The notes beneath the pieces were generated by a model, which was given only the letters and a program-made list of their open reading frames with translations, did no database searches and was not told the DNA's origin. Both the position numbers and the translations under genes were made by a program. DNA of 64,000 bases from Streptomyces daqingensis (GTDB lineage Bacteria > Actinomycetota > Actinomycetes > Streptomycetales > Streptomycetaceae), in NCBI RefSeq assembly GCF_014645895.1, contig NZ_BMMP01000009.1, positions 248,001 to 312,000 of the forward strand, in the 5' to 3' direction. Below, one piece after another: positions 1 through 8,322 of the stretch. How positions within the stretch are numbered: the first letter of the stretch is position 1; every line of letters starts with the position of its first letter.

Positions 1-73
1 CTTCACGACCGGTGCAGTGTGGGATGCGGGTGAGCATGTTCCGGTGGGTCTCTTCGGAGAAGATCTGGGACAT
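1..73 (-). CDS. DUF4287-like small protein, N-terminal fragment
   Basis: The reading frame runs off the left edge; only the first 24 residues are visible (beginning MSQIFSEETHRN and containing RIPHCTGRE). An ATG at 73 is preceded by GGAGG five bases upstream, so the start is well supported. From memory of the family, the motif around HCTGRE is typical of the small actinobacterial DUF4287 proteins of about 70-75 residues, whose function is unknown. It is divergent from the gene at 172, with a 98-base spacer that must hold both promoters. The length and C-terminus cannot be judged. Confidence 0.6.
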   Translation of the reverse strand, partial: MSQIFSEETHRNMLTRIPHCTGRE

Positions 74-171
74 CGGCGCCTCCGGATGCTGCCTTTTGGA
101 GTCCTTCCCGCCAAGGTGCCTGAGCGCGGGGGCGTTGGCAACAGTCAGGAAGGGGCGCATACGCTGGAACG

Positions 172-507
172 GTGCTCGATACAGCCCCGCTGACCACCGC
201 CGCGCAGCTTCACAGCGACCGTCTCCGAAGGCTTCCGGAGAGCGCTCTGCGCAGGGGCGCGGCAGCCGAAGGGCTGGCGCTGGCCCGGGAGTTGGCCCGC
301 AGGGCGCAGCTCCTCGAGTTCCCCGGCAGCACCCCGCTGGACCTCCCCGACGTGGGCGTTCTGGCCGTCGGGGACCAGCTCGCGGTGGCAGCACACGATC
401 TGGCGGAAATCGTGCGCGGCCTTGACGCCGCGGGCGAGCTCGCGGAAGCGACGGCGCTCGTCGAAGAGGCGGGGCGCCGCATCGCCGCCGCTACAGCGAG
501 GCGATGA
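172..507 (+). CDS. Conserved hypothetical protein
   Basis: This 111-residue protein starts at GTG. It is Ala/Leu/Arg rich and probably wholly helical, with no signal peptide, membrane segment or catalytic motif visible. The stretch VGDQLAVAAHDLAEIV resembles short helical proteins I recall as conserved in streptomycetes, with no known function. It converges with the membrane-anchored gene on the opposite strand: the two overlap by 17 bases at their 3' ends. Codon use matches its neighbours. I do not recognise a function. Confidence 0.65.
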   Translation: MLDTAPLTTAAQLHSDRLRRLPESALRRGAAAEGLALARELARRAQLLEFPGSTPLDLPDVGVLAVGDQLAVAAHDLAEIVRGLDAAGELAEATALVEEAGRRIAAATARR

Positions 508-1609
508 CGCGGTCCGCCAGCAGGTAGGCGGTCCGCCCCTCTCCGTAGGCGAAGGTCAGCGCGTAGGCCCCGGACACGCTGGAGCCGCCCATCAGCACCG
601 GCACGTCGCCGTCGCGGAGCGCCGCGCACAGCAGTTCCGCCGTCTCGCGGTGGCCGGGGGAGAGGCACACGGTGGTGCCGTCCTCGAAGAGGTAGACGTC
701 GAGGGTGCCCAGGGGGCCCTGTCGCACGTCGGCCAGCGGCGTGCGGGCGTGCGCCAGCTCGGCCAGCCGCCCCACGGTGCGTTCGTGGCCGGCGACGACC
801 TGGGCGCCGGACGGCGGAGCCCCGGCGGGCGCGGACGGGTCGCCGCTGAGCGTGTACTCGGGCTGCGAGGGGTGGCGCCGGCGGGCGGCGGCGACCTCGG
901 GCGGCTCGGTGCCGTACTCCGGCCCGGAGGCCGGGGCGGCGCCCGCGTGCGGTTCGGCGCTCCCCGGGGCCGCGGTGCTCGCGTCCGCGGGCTCGGCGAC
1001 GGCGCCGTCGGCCGTGTCCGCGGATTCCGCTCCGGGCCCGGGCACGCCGTGCACGCCGTCCGCGGGCGCTGCCTCGACGTCGATGTCCAGCGCCGGCTCG
1101 ATCTCACGCTCGGCCTGGCGCGGCACGAAGACACCCGGCTCGGGCACGTCGCGCTCCCGCAGCTCGCGCAGGATACGCAGGACGTCCTCGTCGACGCGGC
1201 CCTTGAGCAGCGCGTCCCAGAGGGCGGAGTCGACGCCGGAGGGCGTGGAGGCCACCTCGTACTCGGTGCCGTGTCCCGCCAGCAGGGAGCCGTCCTCGGG
1301 GGTCTCCGCCCGCGTCTCCTGCGCGGCCCAGAAGGCCCGCGCCTCGGCCAGCTCGCGCTCCCGCTCCTCGGCGAGCGCTTCCGCGACGATGCTGCGGATC
1401 TCCTCCGCCGAGGCGGCCGTACGGGCCCGCGGCACCGACGCGGCAGCGGCTTGGCTCCCGGAGGCCGCGGCGGCGCCCGCGGGCGCGCTGAGCCGGGCGC
1501 CCAGGTCGTCGAGCCGGCGGCGCAGGCCGCGAGCCGAGTACAGGGCGGCGCCGCCGACGGCCGTGGCGGTCACCGCGGTCGCTAGCAGAAGCAGGGATAT
1601 GGCGCTCAC
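491..1609 (-). CDS. Membrane-anchored protein with coiled-coil-like region
   Basis: The frame stays open further upstream, but a GTG at 1609 places a hydrophobic segment (about residues 2-22, SAISLLLLATAVTATAVGG) right at the N-terminus, so I take that as the start (372 aa). After the single anchor come Arg/Leu/Glu-rich helices, including AEEIRSIVAEALAEEREREL, that look like coiled coil. A long Pro/Ala/Glu low-complexity linker follows, then a C-terminal folded part of roughly 110 residues (from about HERTVGRLAELAH onward). The topology suggests a signal-anchored protein. I recognise no enzyme motif. The stop overlaps the end of the convergent gene at 172-507. Confidence 0.6.
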   Translation of the reverse strand: MSAISLLLLATAVTATAVGGAALYSARGLRRRLDDLGARLSAPAGAAAASGSQAAAASVPRARTAASAEEIRSIVAEALAEERERELAEARAFWAAQETRAETPEDGSLLAGHGTEYEVASTPSGVDSALWDALLKGRVDEDVLRILRELRERDVPEPGVFVPRQAEREIEPALDIDVEAAPADGVHGVPGPGAESADTADGAVAEPADASTAAPGSAEPHAGAAPASGPEYGTEPPEVAAARRRHPSQPEYTLSGDPSAPAGAPPSGAQVVAGHERTVGRLAELAHARTPLADVRQGPLGTLDVYLFEDGTTVCLSPGHRETAELLCAALRDGDVPVLMGGSSVSGAYALTFAYGEGRTAYLLADRVIASL

Positions 1610-1871
1610 TGACGTACTCCCGGTTTGGTCCGTCCCCCGAAGTCCTGTGCATCCGCCATTCAGGCGGAAGGCGTCTCGACCGTAGTCCCAAACGCCGTGA
1701 ATAGGACAGAGGCGAACAGCGACCTCTGCCGCCCCCGCCGTTGTGAGCTGGGCAAACGCAAAGCCCCCGGGGGATAAATCACATCCCGGGGGCGCATGCT
1801 TCGCGTGGTACCGGGCAGTGCGGCTGCCCCGGCACCTCGTGCGGCGGCCCATGGGGGCCGCCGCGGAGGTG

Positions 1872-3092
1872 TCAGCTGAGCCGCTCCAGAACCATCGCCA
1901 TGCCCTGGCCACCGCCGACGCACATGGTCTCCAGACCGAACTGCTCGTCGTGCCACTGCAGGGAGTTGAGCAGCGTCGTCGTGATGCGGGCGCCCGTCAT
2001 GCCGAAGGGGTGCCCGACGGCGATGGCGCCGCCGTTGACGTTGAGCTTGTCCAGGTCGATGCCGAGGTCCCGGTAGGAGGGGATGACCTGGGCCGCGAAG
2101 GCCTCGTTGATCTCGACGAGGTCGATGTCGCCGATCGTCATGCCCGCCCGGGCCAGCGCCTGCTTGCTGGCCTCGACGGGCCCGTAGCCCATGATCTCGG
2201 GGGAGAGGGCGGAGAGGCCCGTGGAGACGATGCGGGCCAGCGGCGTCAGCCCGAGCTCGCGCGCCTTGGTGTCGGACATGATCACCAGCGCCGCGGCGCC
2301 GTCGTTGAGGGGGCAGCAGTTGCCCGCGGTGATCAGGCCGTCGGGGCGGAAGACCGGCTTGAGCCCTTCGACGCCCTCCATCGTCACGCCGGCGCGCGGG
2401 CCGTCGTCCTTGGCCACGGTGTTCCCGTCCGGCGTGGTGACGGGGGTGATCTCGCGCTCCCAGAACCCGTCGGCGATGGCCTTCTCGGCGAGGTTCTGGG
2501 ACCGGACGCCGAACTCGTCCATGTCCTTGCGCGTCACGCCCTTGAGGCGTGCGAGGTTCTCGGCGGTCTGCCCCATGGCCATGTAGACGTCGGGCACCTT
2601 GCCGCTCTCGCGCGGGTCCTTCCAGCCCTCGCCGCCGTTCTCGGCGCGGGCGGCGGTGCGCTCCTCGGCCTCGGCGAAGAAGGGGTTGTGGGTGTCGGGC
2701 ATGCCGTCGGAGGTGCCCTTCACCTGGCGGGAGACCGCCTCGACGCCGGCCGAGACGAACACGTCGCCCTCGCCGGCCTTGATGGCGTGCATGGCCATCC
2801 GCGTCGTCTGCAGGGAGGAGGAGCAGTACCGGGTGATCGTGCAGCCGGGCAGGTGGTCCATGCCCATCTGGACGGCGACGACCCGGGCCAGATTGTGGCC
2901 CTGCTCGCCGCCCGGCAGACCGCAGCCGAGCATCAGGTCGTCGATCTGCGCCGGGTCGAGCTCCGGGACCTTGGCGAGCGCGGTCTTGACGATCTCCGCG
3001 GTGAGGTCGTCGGGCCGTACGTCCTTGAGCGACCCCTTGAAGGCGCGTCCGATGGGTGAGCGGGCTGCAGAGACGATCACTGCTTCGGGCAT
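1872..3092 (-). CDS. Acetyl-CoA acetyltransferase (thiolase)
   Basis: This 406-residue thiolase has the full type-II thiolase signature. The nucleophilic cysteine is Cys90 (TRYCSSSLQ), the catalytic histidine is His361 (VGHPFGMTGAR), and the second cysteine is Cys391 (CVGGGQG) near the C-terminus. It condenses two acyl-CoA units or cleaves 3-ketoacyl-CoA with CoA, in the cytosol. The ATG at 3092 was chosen because it opens the canonical N-terminus MPEAVIVSAARSPIG and has a TGGAG ribosome-binding site. It is monocistronic; an inverted repeat lies about 106-121 bases upstream (see 3198-3213). The exact role (beta-oxidation or acetoacetyl-CoA supply) cannot be read from sequence. Confidence 0.93.
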   Translation of the reverse strand: MPEAVIVSAARSPIGRAFKGSLKDVRPDDLTAEIVKTALAKVPELDPAQIDDLMLGCGLPGGEQGHNLARVVAVQMGMDHLPGCTITRYCSSSLQTTRMAMHAIKAGEGDVFVSAGVEAVSRQVKGTSDGMPDTHNPFFAEAEERTAARAENGGEGWKDPRESGKVPDVYMAMGQTAENLARLKGVTRKDMDEFGVRSQNLAEKAIADGFWEREITPVTTPDGNTVAKDDGPRAGVTMEGVEGLKPVFRPDGLITAGNCCPLNDGAAALVIMSDTKARELGLTPLARIVSTGLSALSPEIMGYGPVEASKQALARAGMTIGDIDLVEINEAFAAQVIPSYRDLGIDLDKLNVNGGAIAVGHPFGMTGARITTTLLNSLQWHDEQFGLETMCVGGGQGMAMVLERLS

Positions 3093-3197
3093 CACGGCTC
3101 CAGAGGGTGTCTGCGTCGGCACGTTGGCTACGTGCGGGAAGCTACCTGTCCGTAAGCCCCGGGTCACTGCTCGCAGGGTGTGATGCGGGACTCTTTT

Positions 3198-3213
3198 CTA
3201 AGCGCTTGCTTGG
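3198..3213. promoter_or_regulatory. Inverted repeat upstream of thiolase
   Basis: CTAAGC-GCTT-GCTTGG: six-base arms with one mismatch around a 4-base centre, in the 222-base gap between the thiolase start (3092) and the end of the SGNH hydrolase gene (3315). Size and position suit a TetR-type operator, which commonly controls fatty-acid genes in actinobacteria. The assignment to a regulator is inference; no regulator gene is adjacent. Confidence 0.3.
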
Positions 3214-3314
3214 CTGGTGTCCGGGTGGCGCCCTCATCCGGACGGCTGCTCTCCACGGTATGCCGCTCCCCGTACTCCCCGGAGCGGCGGGTGGCGGCCC
3301 CCGCCGCGAGGAAG

Positions 3315-4343
3315 CTAGACCGCTTCCTCGCGGGGAGCCGTGACGTCCTCGGCGGGCGGCAGCCGGCGCCTGCGCCGGTGCTTGAGCAGCGCCCAGGGGC
3401 CTCGCACGCCGGTGACCTCCGTGCCGCCCTCCGCGACGGCCTCGGCAGCCGCACGCGCGACCGGCAGGATGCTCTCGCGCCGCGCCGCGTCCGGACGCTC
3501 GTCCTCGGTCGGCCACAGGCCGAGTGCCGCGCACAGTGTCGGCAGGACGGCCATGGCCGCCGTGGCGTAACCCTCCGCCGAGGGGTGGTAGTTGTCGGGT
3601 CCGAAGAGCTCCCGCGGGTGCGCCGCGAACTCCGGCCCTAGCAGGTCGCCGAGCGAGACCGTACGGCCGCCCTCCTCGACGACGGCGATGGTCTGTGCCG
3701 CTGCGAGCTGACGGCTCAGACGCCTGGCCACCCAGCGCAGCGGCTGCCCGACCGGTTCGATGGAGCCGAGATCAGGGCAGGTGCCGACGATCACCTCGCA
3801 TCCGGCGGTGCGCAGCCTCGCGACGGCGTCGGACAGCAGCCGCACCGCCCGGGACGGCGGCATCCGGTGCGTCACGTCGTTGGCGCCGATCATGATGACG
3901 CACACGTCCGGCGCCATGTCGAGTTCGTGCTCGCTGAGCAGGAGCGTCACCTGCCGTTCCAGGTCGTCGGACTGGGCCCCCGGCAGTGCCACGTTGCGCA
4001 GCTCCACGGGGCGTTCCGCCACCGCCGCCAGCGCGGAGGCGAGCAGGGCGCCCGGCGTCTGCCGGGGGCGGTGCACGCCCTGGCCGGCGGCCGTCGAGTC
4101 GCCGAGGAAGCCCAGACGGATCCGCCGGCCGTGCTGCTGGCCGGAGAACGCGGACCCGTAGAGCCCGTCGGCGGGCGGTGGTTCGTCGTCCGAACCACCG
4201 ATCTTGCGCTTGGCGAGCTGTGCCTCGGTGAACAGCAGTCCGACCGCCGCGCCGCCCAGCAGACTGAGTCCGCCGCCCCCGTATGCGGCCGCGGTCGCGA
4301 TCCGCCTTGCCACTCTTGCGCTCGCCGCCTTCGACATCGGCAT
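3315..4343 (-). CDS. SGNH/GDSL-family hydrolase, membrane-anchored
   Basis: This 342-residue protein has an N-terminal hydrophobic segment (about residues 18-40) after a basic start, consistent with a signal anchor or signal peptide. All four SGNH blocks are present: Ser83 in LGDSTAAGQG, a glycine in NVALPGAQ (block II), Asn155 in MIGANDV, and Asp250/His253 in GPDNYHPS. The fold hydrolyses esters; the substrate is unknown and an extracytoplasmic location is likely. The ATG at 4343 has GGGAGG upstream; an in-frame ATG two codons later is the alternative. The last 45 or so residues are basic (KHRRRRR) and probably disordered. Confidence 0.85.
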   Translation of the reverse strand: MPMSKAASARVARRIATAAAYGGGGLSLLGGAAVGLLFTEAQLAKRKIGGSDDEPPPADGLYGSAFSGQQHGRRIRLGFLGDSTAAGQGVHRPRQTPGALLASALAAVAERPVELRNVALPGAQSDDLERQVTLLLSEHELDMAPDVCVIMIGANDVTHRMPPSRAVRLLSDAVARLRTAGCEVIVGTCPDLGSIEPVGQPLRWVARRLSRQLAAAQTIAVVEEGGRTVSLGDLLGPEFAAHPRELFGPDNYHPSAEGYATAAMAVLPTLCAALGLWPTEDERPDAARRESILPVARAAAEAVAEGGTEVTGVRGPWALLKHRRRRRLPPAEDVTAPREEAV

Positions 4344-4880
4344 TTCTCTGGTCCGCCTCCCGGCTGGTGGTTCCGGCGCCCTGGACGGAGTGCGTGGTGC
4401 GTGGTCGTCCCTGCCTGTCCGGGGCCTGGTGCGTGGTGCGCCTTCTGCTCGGTGGATGATTCGTGGTGCGTGGTCCGTGCTGTGCCGTGCGTCGTCGTCG
4501 GTCTCTGCTCGGTGCTGCTGGTCGTACGGATGGGTCGTACGTGCTGGGTGGTGCGTCGTAGGTGGTGCGTGTGCGGTGGTGCGCGTGCGTCACGTGTGAG
4601 CTGTGTTCCGGCGGTCCGTGCGGCCGCGTCGGTCGTGCCCGTACCGCCGAATCCAGGGGCGGATGGTGCTCAGGTGCATGAAGGGGCACCCTGGATGGGT
4701 AGTCGCTGTGAGCGCCCGGTGCGTGTCTTGTGACGTGCGGGCTGAGCGCTCCTAACACTGTGTTGCCCCGTGAGGCCCCCTCTGCAACCTTCGCAACGGG
4801 CCTCCGGTGTGCGCGTGTTGCGCAATATGGTGACGGTACGGGTAAGCAACGACGCTGCCCACGGACACGCGGAGACCACG
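4344..4880. other. Long intergenic region between SGNH hydrolase and cbs
   Basis: These 537 bases separate two divergent genes. The left half is an imperfect GT-rich repeat (about 4388-4600). The right half should hold the cystathionine beta-synthase promoter and leader. I see no convincing gene here, and no clear -35/-10 pair stands out. Confidence 0.5.
4388..4600. repeat. Imperfect GTGCGTGGT-type repeats
   Basis: The unit GTGCGTGGT and close variants (GGTGCGTGGTC, GGTGCGTCG, GGTGCGTGTG) recur many times in irregular spacing across about 210 bases. The plus strand is strikingly rich in G and T and poor in A. It lies just upstream of the SGNH hydrolase start and is not in a supported reading frame. 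Slipped-strand expansion is the simplest explanation. Confidence 0.6.
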
Positions 4881-6272
4881 GTGCAGTATCACGAGTCCAT
4901 GATCGACCTTGTCGGCAACACCCCGCTGATCAAGCTGAACAACGTCACGGAGGGTATCCGTGCCACCGTTCTGGCGAAGGTCGAGTACTTCAATCCCGGC
5001 GGTTCGGTGAAGGACCGGATCGCACTGCGGATGATCGAGGCGGCGGAGGCCTCGGGCGAACTGCGTCCGGGCGGCACCATCGTCGAGCCCACCTCCGGCA
5101 ACACCGGTGTGGGGCTTGCCATCGTGGCCCAGCAGAAGGGGTACCGCTGCCTGTTCGTGTGCCCTGACAAGGTCTCCACGGACAAGATCAACGTGCTGCG
5201 GGCGTACGGCGCCGAGGTCGTGGTCTGCCCGACGGCCGTCGATCCCGAACACCCCGACTCCTACTACAACGTGTCGGACAGGCTCGTACGCGAGACGCCC
5301 GACGCGTGGAAGCCCGACCAGTACAGCAACCCCAACAACCCGCGCTCGCACTACGAGACGACCGGACCGGAGCTGTGGCAGCAGACGGACGGGCGCATCA
5401 CCCACTTCGTCGCGGGCATCGGCACGGGCGGCACGATCTCCGGAACGGGCCGCTATCTCAAGGAGATCAGCGAGGGCCGCGTGCGGATCGTCGGCGCGGA
5501 CCCCGAGGGCTCGGTCTACAGCGGCGGTTCGGGCCGTCCGTACCTCGTGGAGGGCGTCGGTGAGGACTTCTGGCCCGACGCCTACGACCGCGGTGTGGCC
5601 GACGAGATCGTCGCCGTCTCCGACAAGGACTCCTTCCAGATGACGCGCCGTCTGGCCAAGGAGGAGGGGCTGCTCGTCGGCGGCTCCTGCGGCATGGCCG
5701 TCGTCGGCGCGCTGGAAGTCGCCCGCAGGCTGGGCCCGGACGACGTGGTCGTCGTGCTGCTGCCGGACGGCGGGCGCGGCTACCTCAGCAAGATCTTCAA
5801 CGACGAGTGGATGAACGACTACGGCTTCCTGTCCGAGGGCGAACCCACCCTCGTACGCGTCGGAGACGTCCTGCGCCACAAGGAGGGGCCCATCCCGTCG
5901 CTCGTCCACATGCATCCCGACGAGACCGTCGGCGAGGCGATCGAGGTGCTGCGCGAGTACGGGGTCTCGCAGATGCCGGTGGTCAAGCCGGGCGCCGGGC
6001 ACCCGGACGTGATGGCGGCCGAGGTGGTGGGCTCCGTCGTCGAACGGGAGCTTCTGGACGCCCTGTTCGCGCAGAGGGCGTCGCTCGGTGACCGGCTGGA
6101 GAAGCACATGAGCGCGCCGCTGCCGCACGTCGGTTCCGGCGAGTCCGTGGACGATCTGATGCCCGTACTCGAAGGCGCGGACGCCGCAGTGGTGTTGGCG
6201 GACGGCAAGCCCGTGGGCGTCGTCAGCAGGCAGGACCTGCTGGCGTACCTCGCGAGCGGCGCGAAGAAGTGA
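4881..6272 (+). CDS. cbs: Cystathionine beta-synthase
   Basis: PLP enzyme of reverse transsulfuration, joining serine and homocysteine to cystathionine. The 463-residue protein has the PLP lysine at Lys44 (NPGGSVKDR), the phosphate and substrate loops SGNTGVG (72-78) and GTGGTISG (181-188), and a C-terminal pair of CBS domains (about 340-463). I chose the GTG at 4881 because GGAG lies six bases upstream and the protein then opens with YHESMIDLVGNTPL, the usual N-terminus. The CBS pair distinguishes it from a plain cysteine synthase. Unlike human CBS it has no N-terminal haem domain. Confidence 0.93.
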   Translation: MQYHESMIDLVGNTPLIKLNNVTEGIRATVLAKVEYFNPGGSVKDRIALRMIEAAEASGELRPGGTIVEPTSGNTGVGLAIVAQQKGYRCLFVCPDKVSTDKINVLRAYGAEVVVCPTAVDPEHPDSYYNVSDRLVRETPDAWKPDQYSNPNNPRSHYETTGPELWQQTDGRITHFVAGIGTGGTISGTGRYLKEISEGRVRIVGADPEGSVYSGGSGRPYLVEGVGEDFWPDAYDRGVADEIVAVSDKDSFQMTRRLAKEEGLLVGGSCGMAVVGALEVARRLGPDDVVVVLLPDGGRGYLSKIFNDEWMNDYGFLSEGEPTLVRVGDVLRHKEGPIPSLVHMHPDETVGEAIEVLREYGVSQMPVVKPGAGHPDVMAAEVVGSVVERELLDALFAQRASLGDRLEKHMSAPLPHVGSGESVDDLMPVLEGADAAVVLADGKPVGVVSRQDLLAYLASGAKK

Positions 6273-6724
6273 GAGCGCGGGCAGCGCCGACTGCGCGGAG
6301 GTGACAGCGGAGGGGCGCGAGGGGGCGGGCAGGCGCTGAAGTGATCCGCGAGTGTCACGGTGCTGAAAAGAGCGGTTAACACTGCTCCCGCAGAGTGGTC
6401 GTATCGGCGCCGGGGACACTCCGGAGCGGCTCCCGGCCCCCAGGCGCCCCGGGCGCGACCGGTTCCCGCCGGTGCGCATCCCGGCGGGGGCTGCCCGTCG
6501 TCCCGCCCCGGTGCACGCACCGGGGTGCGGCGGCCCCCGCCTTCGCGCCCGCCCCCGGTCTCCGCCCGTTTGCCATCGGCCCGGAACCGTCGGCCCGATC
6601 TCCGTCCGGCCGTAGCGCCGACTGCCGGTGCCTCCGCCGCGGTTGCGGACGTCGGCTGGTGAACGCCGGTGCGCGGTGGGGCACTTGGGGCACCGGGCCG
6701 CCCGCGCGACCCGCTCGCGGCGGG
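6273..6724. other. Intergenic region after cbs
   Basis: These 452 bases lie between convergent genes. They contain several short GC-rich inverted repeats, the clearest being 6506-6525, but no supported gene or promoter. The bulk is probably a 3' untranslated and termination zone for both flanking genes. Confidence 0.5.
6506..6525. terminator. Possible bidirectional terminator hairpin
   Basis: Perfect 9-base arms CCCCGGTGC / GCACCGGGG separated by two bases, lying between the convergent cbs and membrane-protein genes. There is no T run, as is common in streptomycetes. It is 230 bases past the cbs stop, so it may not be the main terminator. Confidence 0.35.
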
Positions 6725-7162
6725 TCAGTCCCAGTCGCCGTCCTTGCGGGACTCGCCGGCCCGCCCGAGGCCGAACCAGGGCCGCTGCGCCTGCACCGCG
6801 TTGACGGCCACGATCCCGCCCCAGCACACCAGCAGTCCGGGCAGCCCCGTGTTGACCGCGGCGATCGCCGAGAGGGGAACGGCCAGCACCAGCGAGGCGA
6901 CAGCCAGCAGCCGGGGACCCATGCCTTCCGGATGCGAGGACGGGCCGGTGCCGGTGTGCGTGCGCTCGCCGCCGCGGGCCACGACCATCTGCTGCTCGGC
7001 CATGGCGCGGCGCGTCCGTTTGTCCACCACGGTCTCCAGGCGTTTGTCGAACTTCTCCAGGAACGAGGCGATCAGCTCTTCCTCGTACTCCGGGCCGAGT
7101 TCCCTGCGGGTCTGGAGAGTCGCGTCGAGTTCTCGAGCCAACTCGGGGTCGCGGGCGTTCAT
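6725..7162 (-). CDS. Small integral membrane protein
   Basis: This 145-residue protein starts at ATG 7162. The first 75 residues are charged and helical (MNARDPELARELDAT to MVVARGG). A Gly/Pro/Ser/Thr linker follows, then two hydrophobic segments (about 87-103 and 107-122: LLAVASLVLAVPLSAIAAV and GLPGLLVCWGGIVAVNAV) and a short charged tail. The layout suggests a cytoplasmic helical domain on a membrane hairpin. I recognise no family. It is divergent from the RpiR-type regulator at 7468, with 305 bases between the starts. Confidence 0.7.
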   Translation of the reverse strand: MNARDPELARELDATLQTRRELGPEYEEELIASFLEKFDKRLETVVDKRTRRAMAEQQMVVARGGERTHTGTGPSSHPEGMGPRLLAVASLVLAVPLSAIAAVNTGLPGLLVCWGGIVAVNAVQAQRPWFGLGRAGESRKDGDWD

Positions 7163-7467
7163 GAGCCGGACGTTACGCTTCCCCGCCGCCGAGGGCAGTG
7201 GTGCTAGCCCCCGTATGGTCACTGCGGCTTGGCCCCCCCACGAGCGGCGGCGGGTGGGTACGGGGCGGGTTCCGGTGCCGGACCGTCGTCGACGCCGGGA
7301 CGGCTGGAGCGCCTTGCCCCACTGCATATGGTCATGCACAGTCGTTGCGTAGTGAATAGTGGCCGTGGGGCCGGGTGGGAGGGGTTCCCTTCCCGGTCCG
7401 CTGCCGGCGCCGCCACGCACGACGAGTACAAGCCCCCGAGCGGGAGCGCATCGAGCAGGAGGACGGG

Positions 7468-8322
7468 ATGAGCAGCGCCAGCGCGCGGTTGCTGAAGCTC
7501 TTCGAGGGGCAGCGCCTCACGCCGACGCAGCGCCGCATCGCGCACTGCATGGTGCGGCAGGCCGGGGACGCGCCGTTCCTCTCCAGCGTCGAACTGGCCG
7601 AGCTGGCGGGCGTGAGCCAGCCCTCCGTGACGCGCTTCGCCGTGGCGCTCGGCTTCGACGGCTACCCCGCGCTGCGCAGGCATCTGCGGGAGACGGCGCC
7701 GGAGGCGGCCGACGCCGGGGCCGCAGTCGGCAGCGGCGAAGACGAACCCTGCAACGCCTACCAGCAGGCCGTCCGAGCGGAGATCGACAACCTGCGGCAC
7801 CTCGCCGCGCTGCTCGCCGACCCCGCCCCGGTGGAGCGCGCGGGCAGCATGCTCGCGGCCACTCCCGCCCTTCCGGTCCTCGGTCTGCGGGCGGCGTCGG
7901 CACAGGCCCGCGGCTTCGCCTACTTCGCGGCGAAGGTCCACCCGGACGTGCGGCTCCTGGACGAGGGCGGCAGCATGCTGGCCGACCGTATCGACGGATG
8001 CGTGCGCGCCGGGGCGCAGGCGCTGCTCTGCTTCGCGCTGCCGCGTCACCCGAAGGAGGTCGCCGACGCGCTCTCGTACGCGCGTGACGCGGGGCTGCGG
8101 ATCATCACCGTCGCCGACAGCGCGTTCGCGCCCGTCGCGCACCCGGACGATCTGCTGCTTCCGGCAGCGGTCGGGACGGGGCTGGTGTTCGACACGGCCT
8201 GCGCGCCGATGCTGCTGGGCCGGGTGCTGCTCGAGGCGATGTGCGACGGGCTGCCGCAGGCGCAGGCGCGGCTCGAGGACTTCGACGCGCGCGCGGTGGA
8301 ACGCGGGCTCTTCATGGAGTGA
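7468..8322 (+). CDS. MurR/RpiR-family transcriptional regulator
   Basis: This 284-residue regulator has an N-terminal winged helix of the RpiR type (about residues 1-75), whose recognition region reads AELAGVSQPSVTRFAVALGFDGYPAL. A C-terminal SIS (sugar isomerase) domain follows (about 105-250), the usual phosphosugar sensor. The ATG at 7468 has AGGAGGA five bases upstream. No sugar gene is adjacent, so the regulon is not evident; the divergent neighbour is a small membrane protein. Its 3' end overlaps the end of the convergent DinB-like gene by 11 bases. Confidence 0.88.
   Translation: MSSASARLLKLFEGQRLTPTQRRIAHCMVRQAGDAPFLSSVELAELAGVSQPSVTRFAVALGFDGYPALRRHLRETAPEAADAGAAVGSGEDEPCNAYQQAVRAEIDNLRHLAALLADPAPVERAGSMLAATPALPVLGLRAASAQARGFAYFAAKVHPDVRLLDEGGSMLADRIDGCVRAGAQALLCFALPRHPKEVADALSYARDAGLRIITVADSAFAPVAHPDDLLLPAAVGTGLVFDTACAPMLLGRVLLEAMCDGLPQAQARLEDFDARAVERGLFME

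Noticed and set aside
4752..6827. Long minus-strand frame opposite cbs
   Set aside because: The cbs gene on the plus strand has all catalytic motifs; the opposite frame has composition typical of a shadow (Arg/Gly/Ala rich) and no motif.
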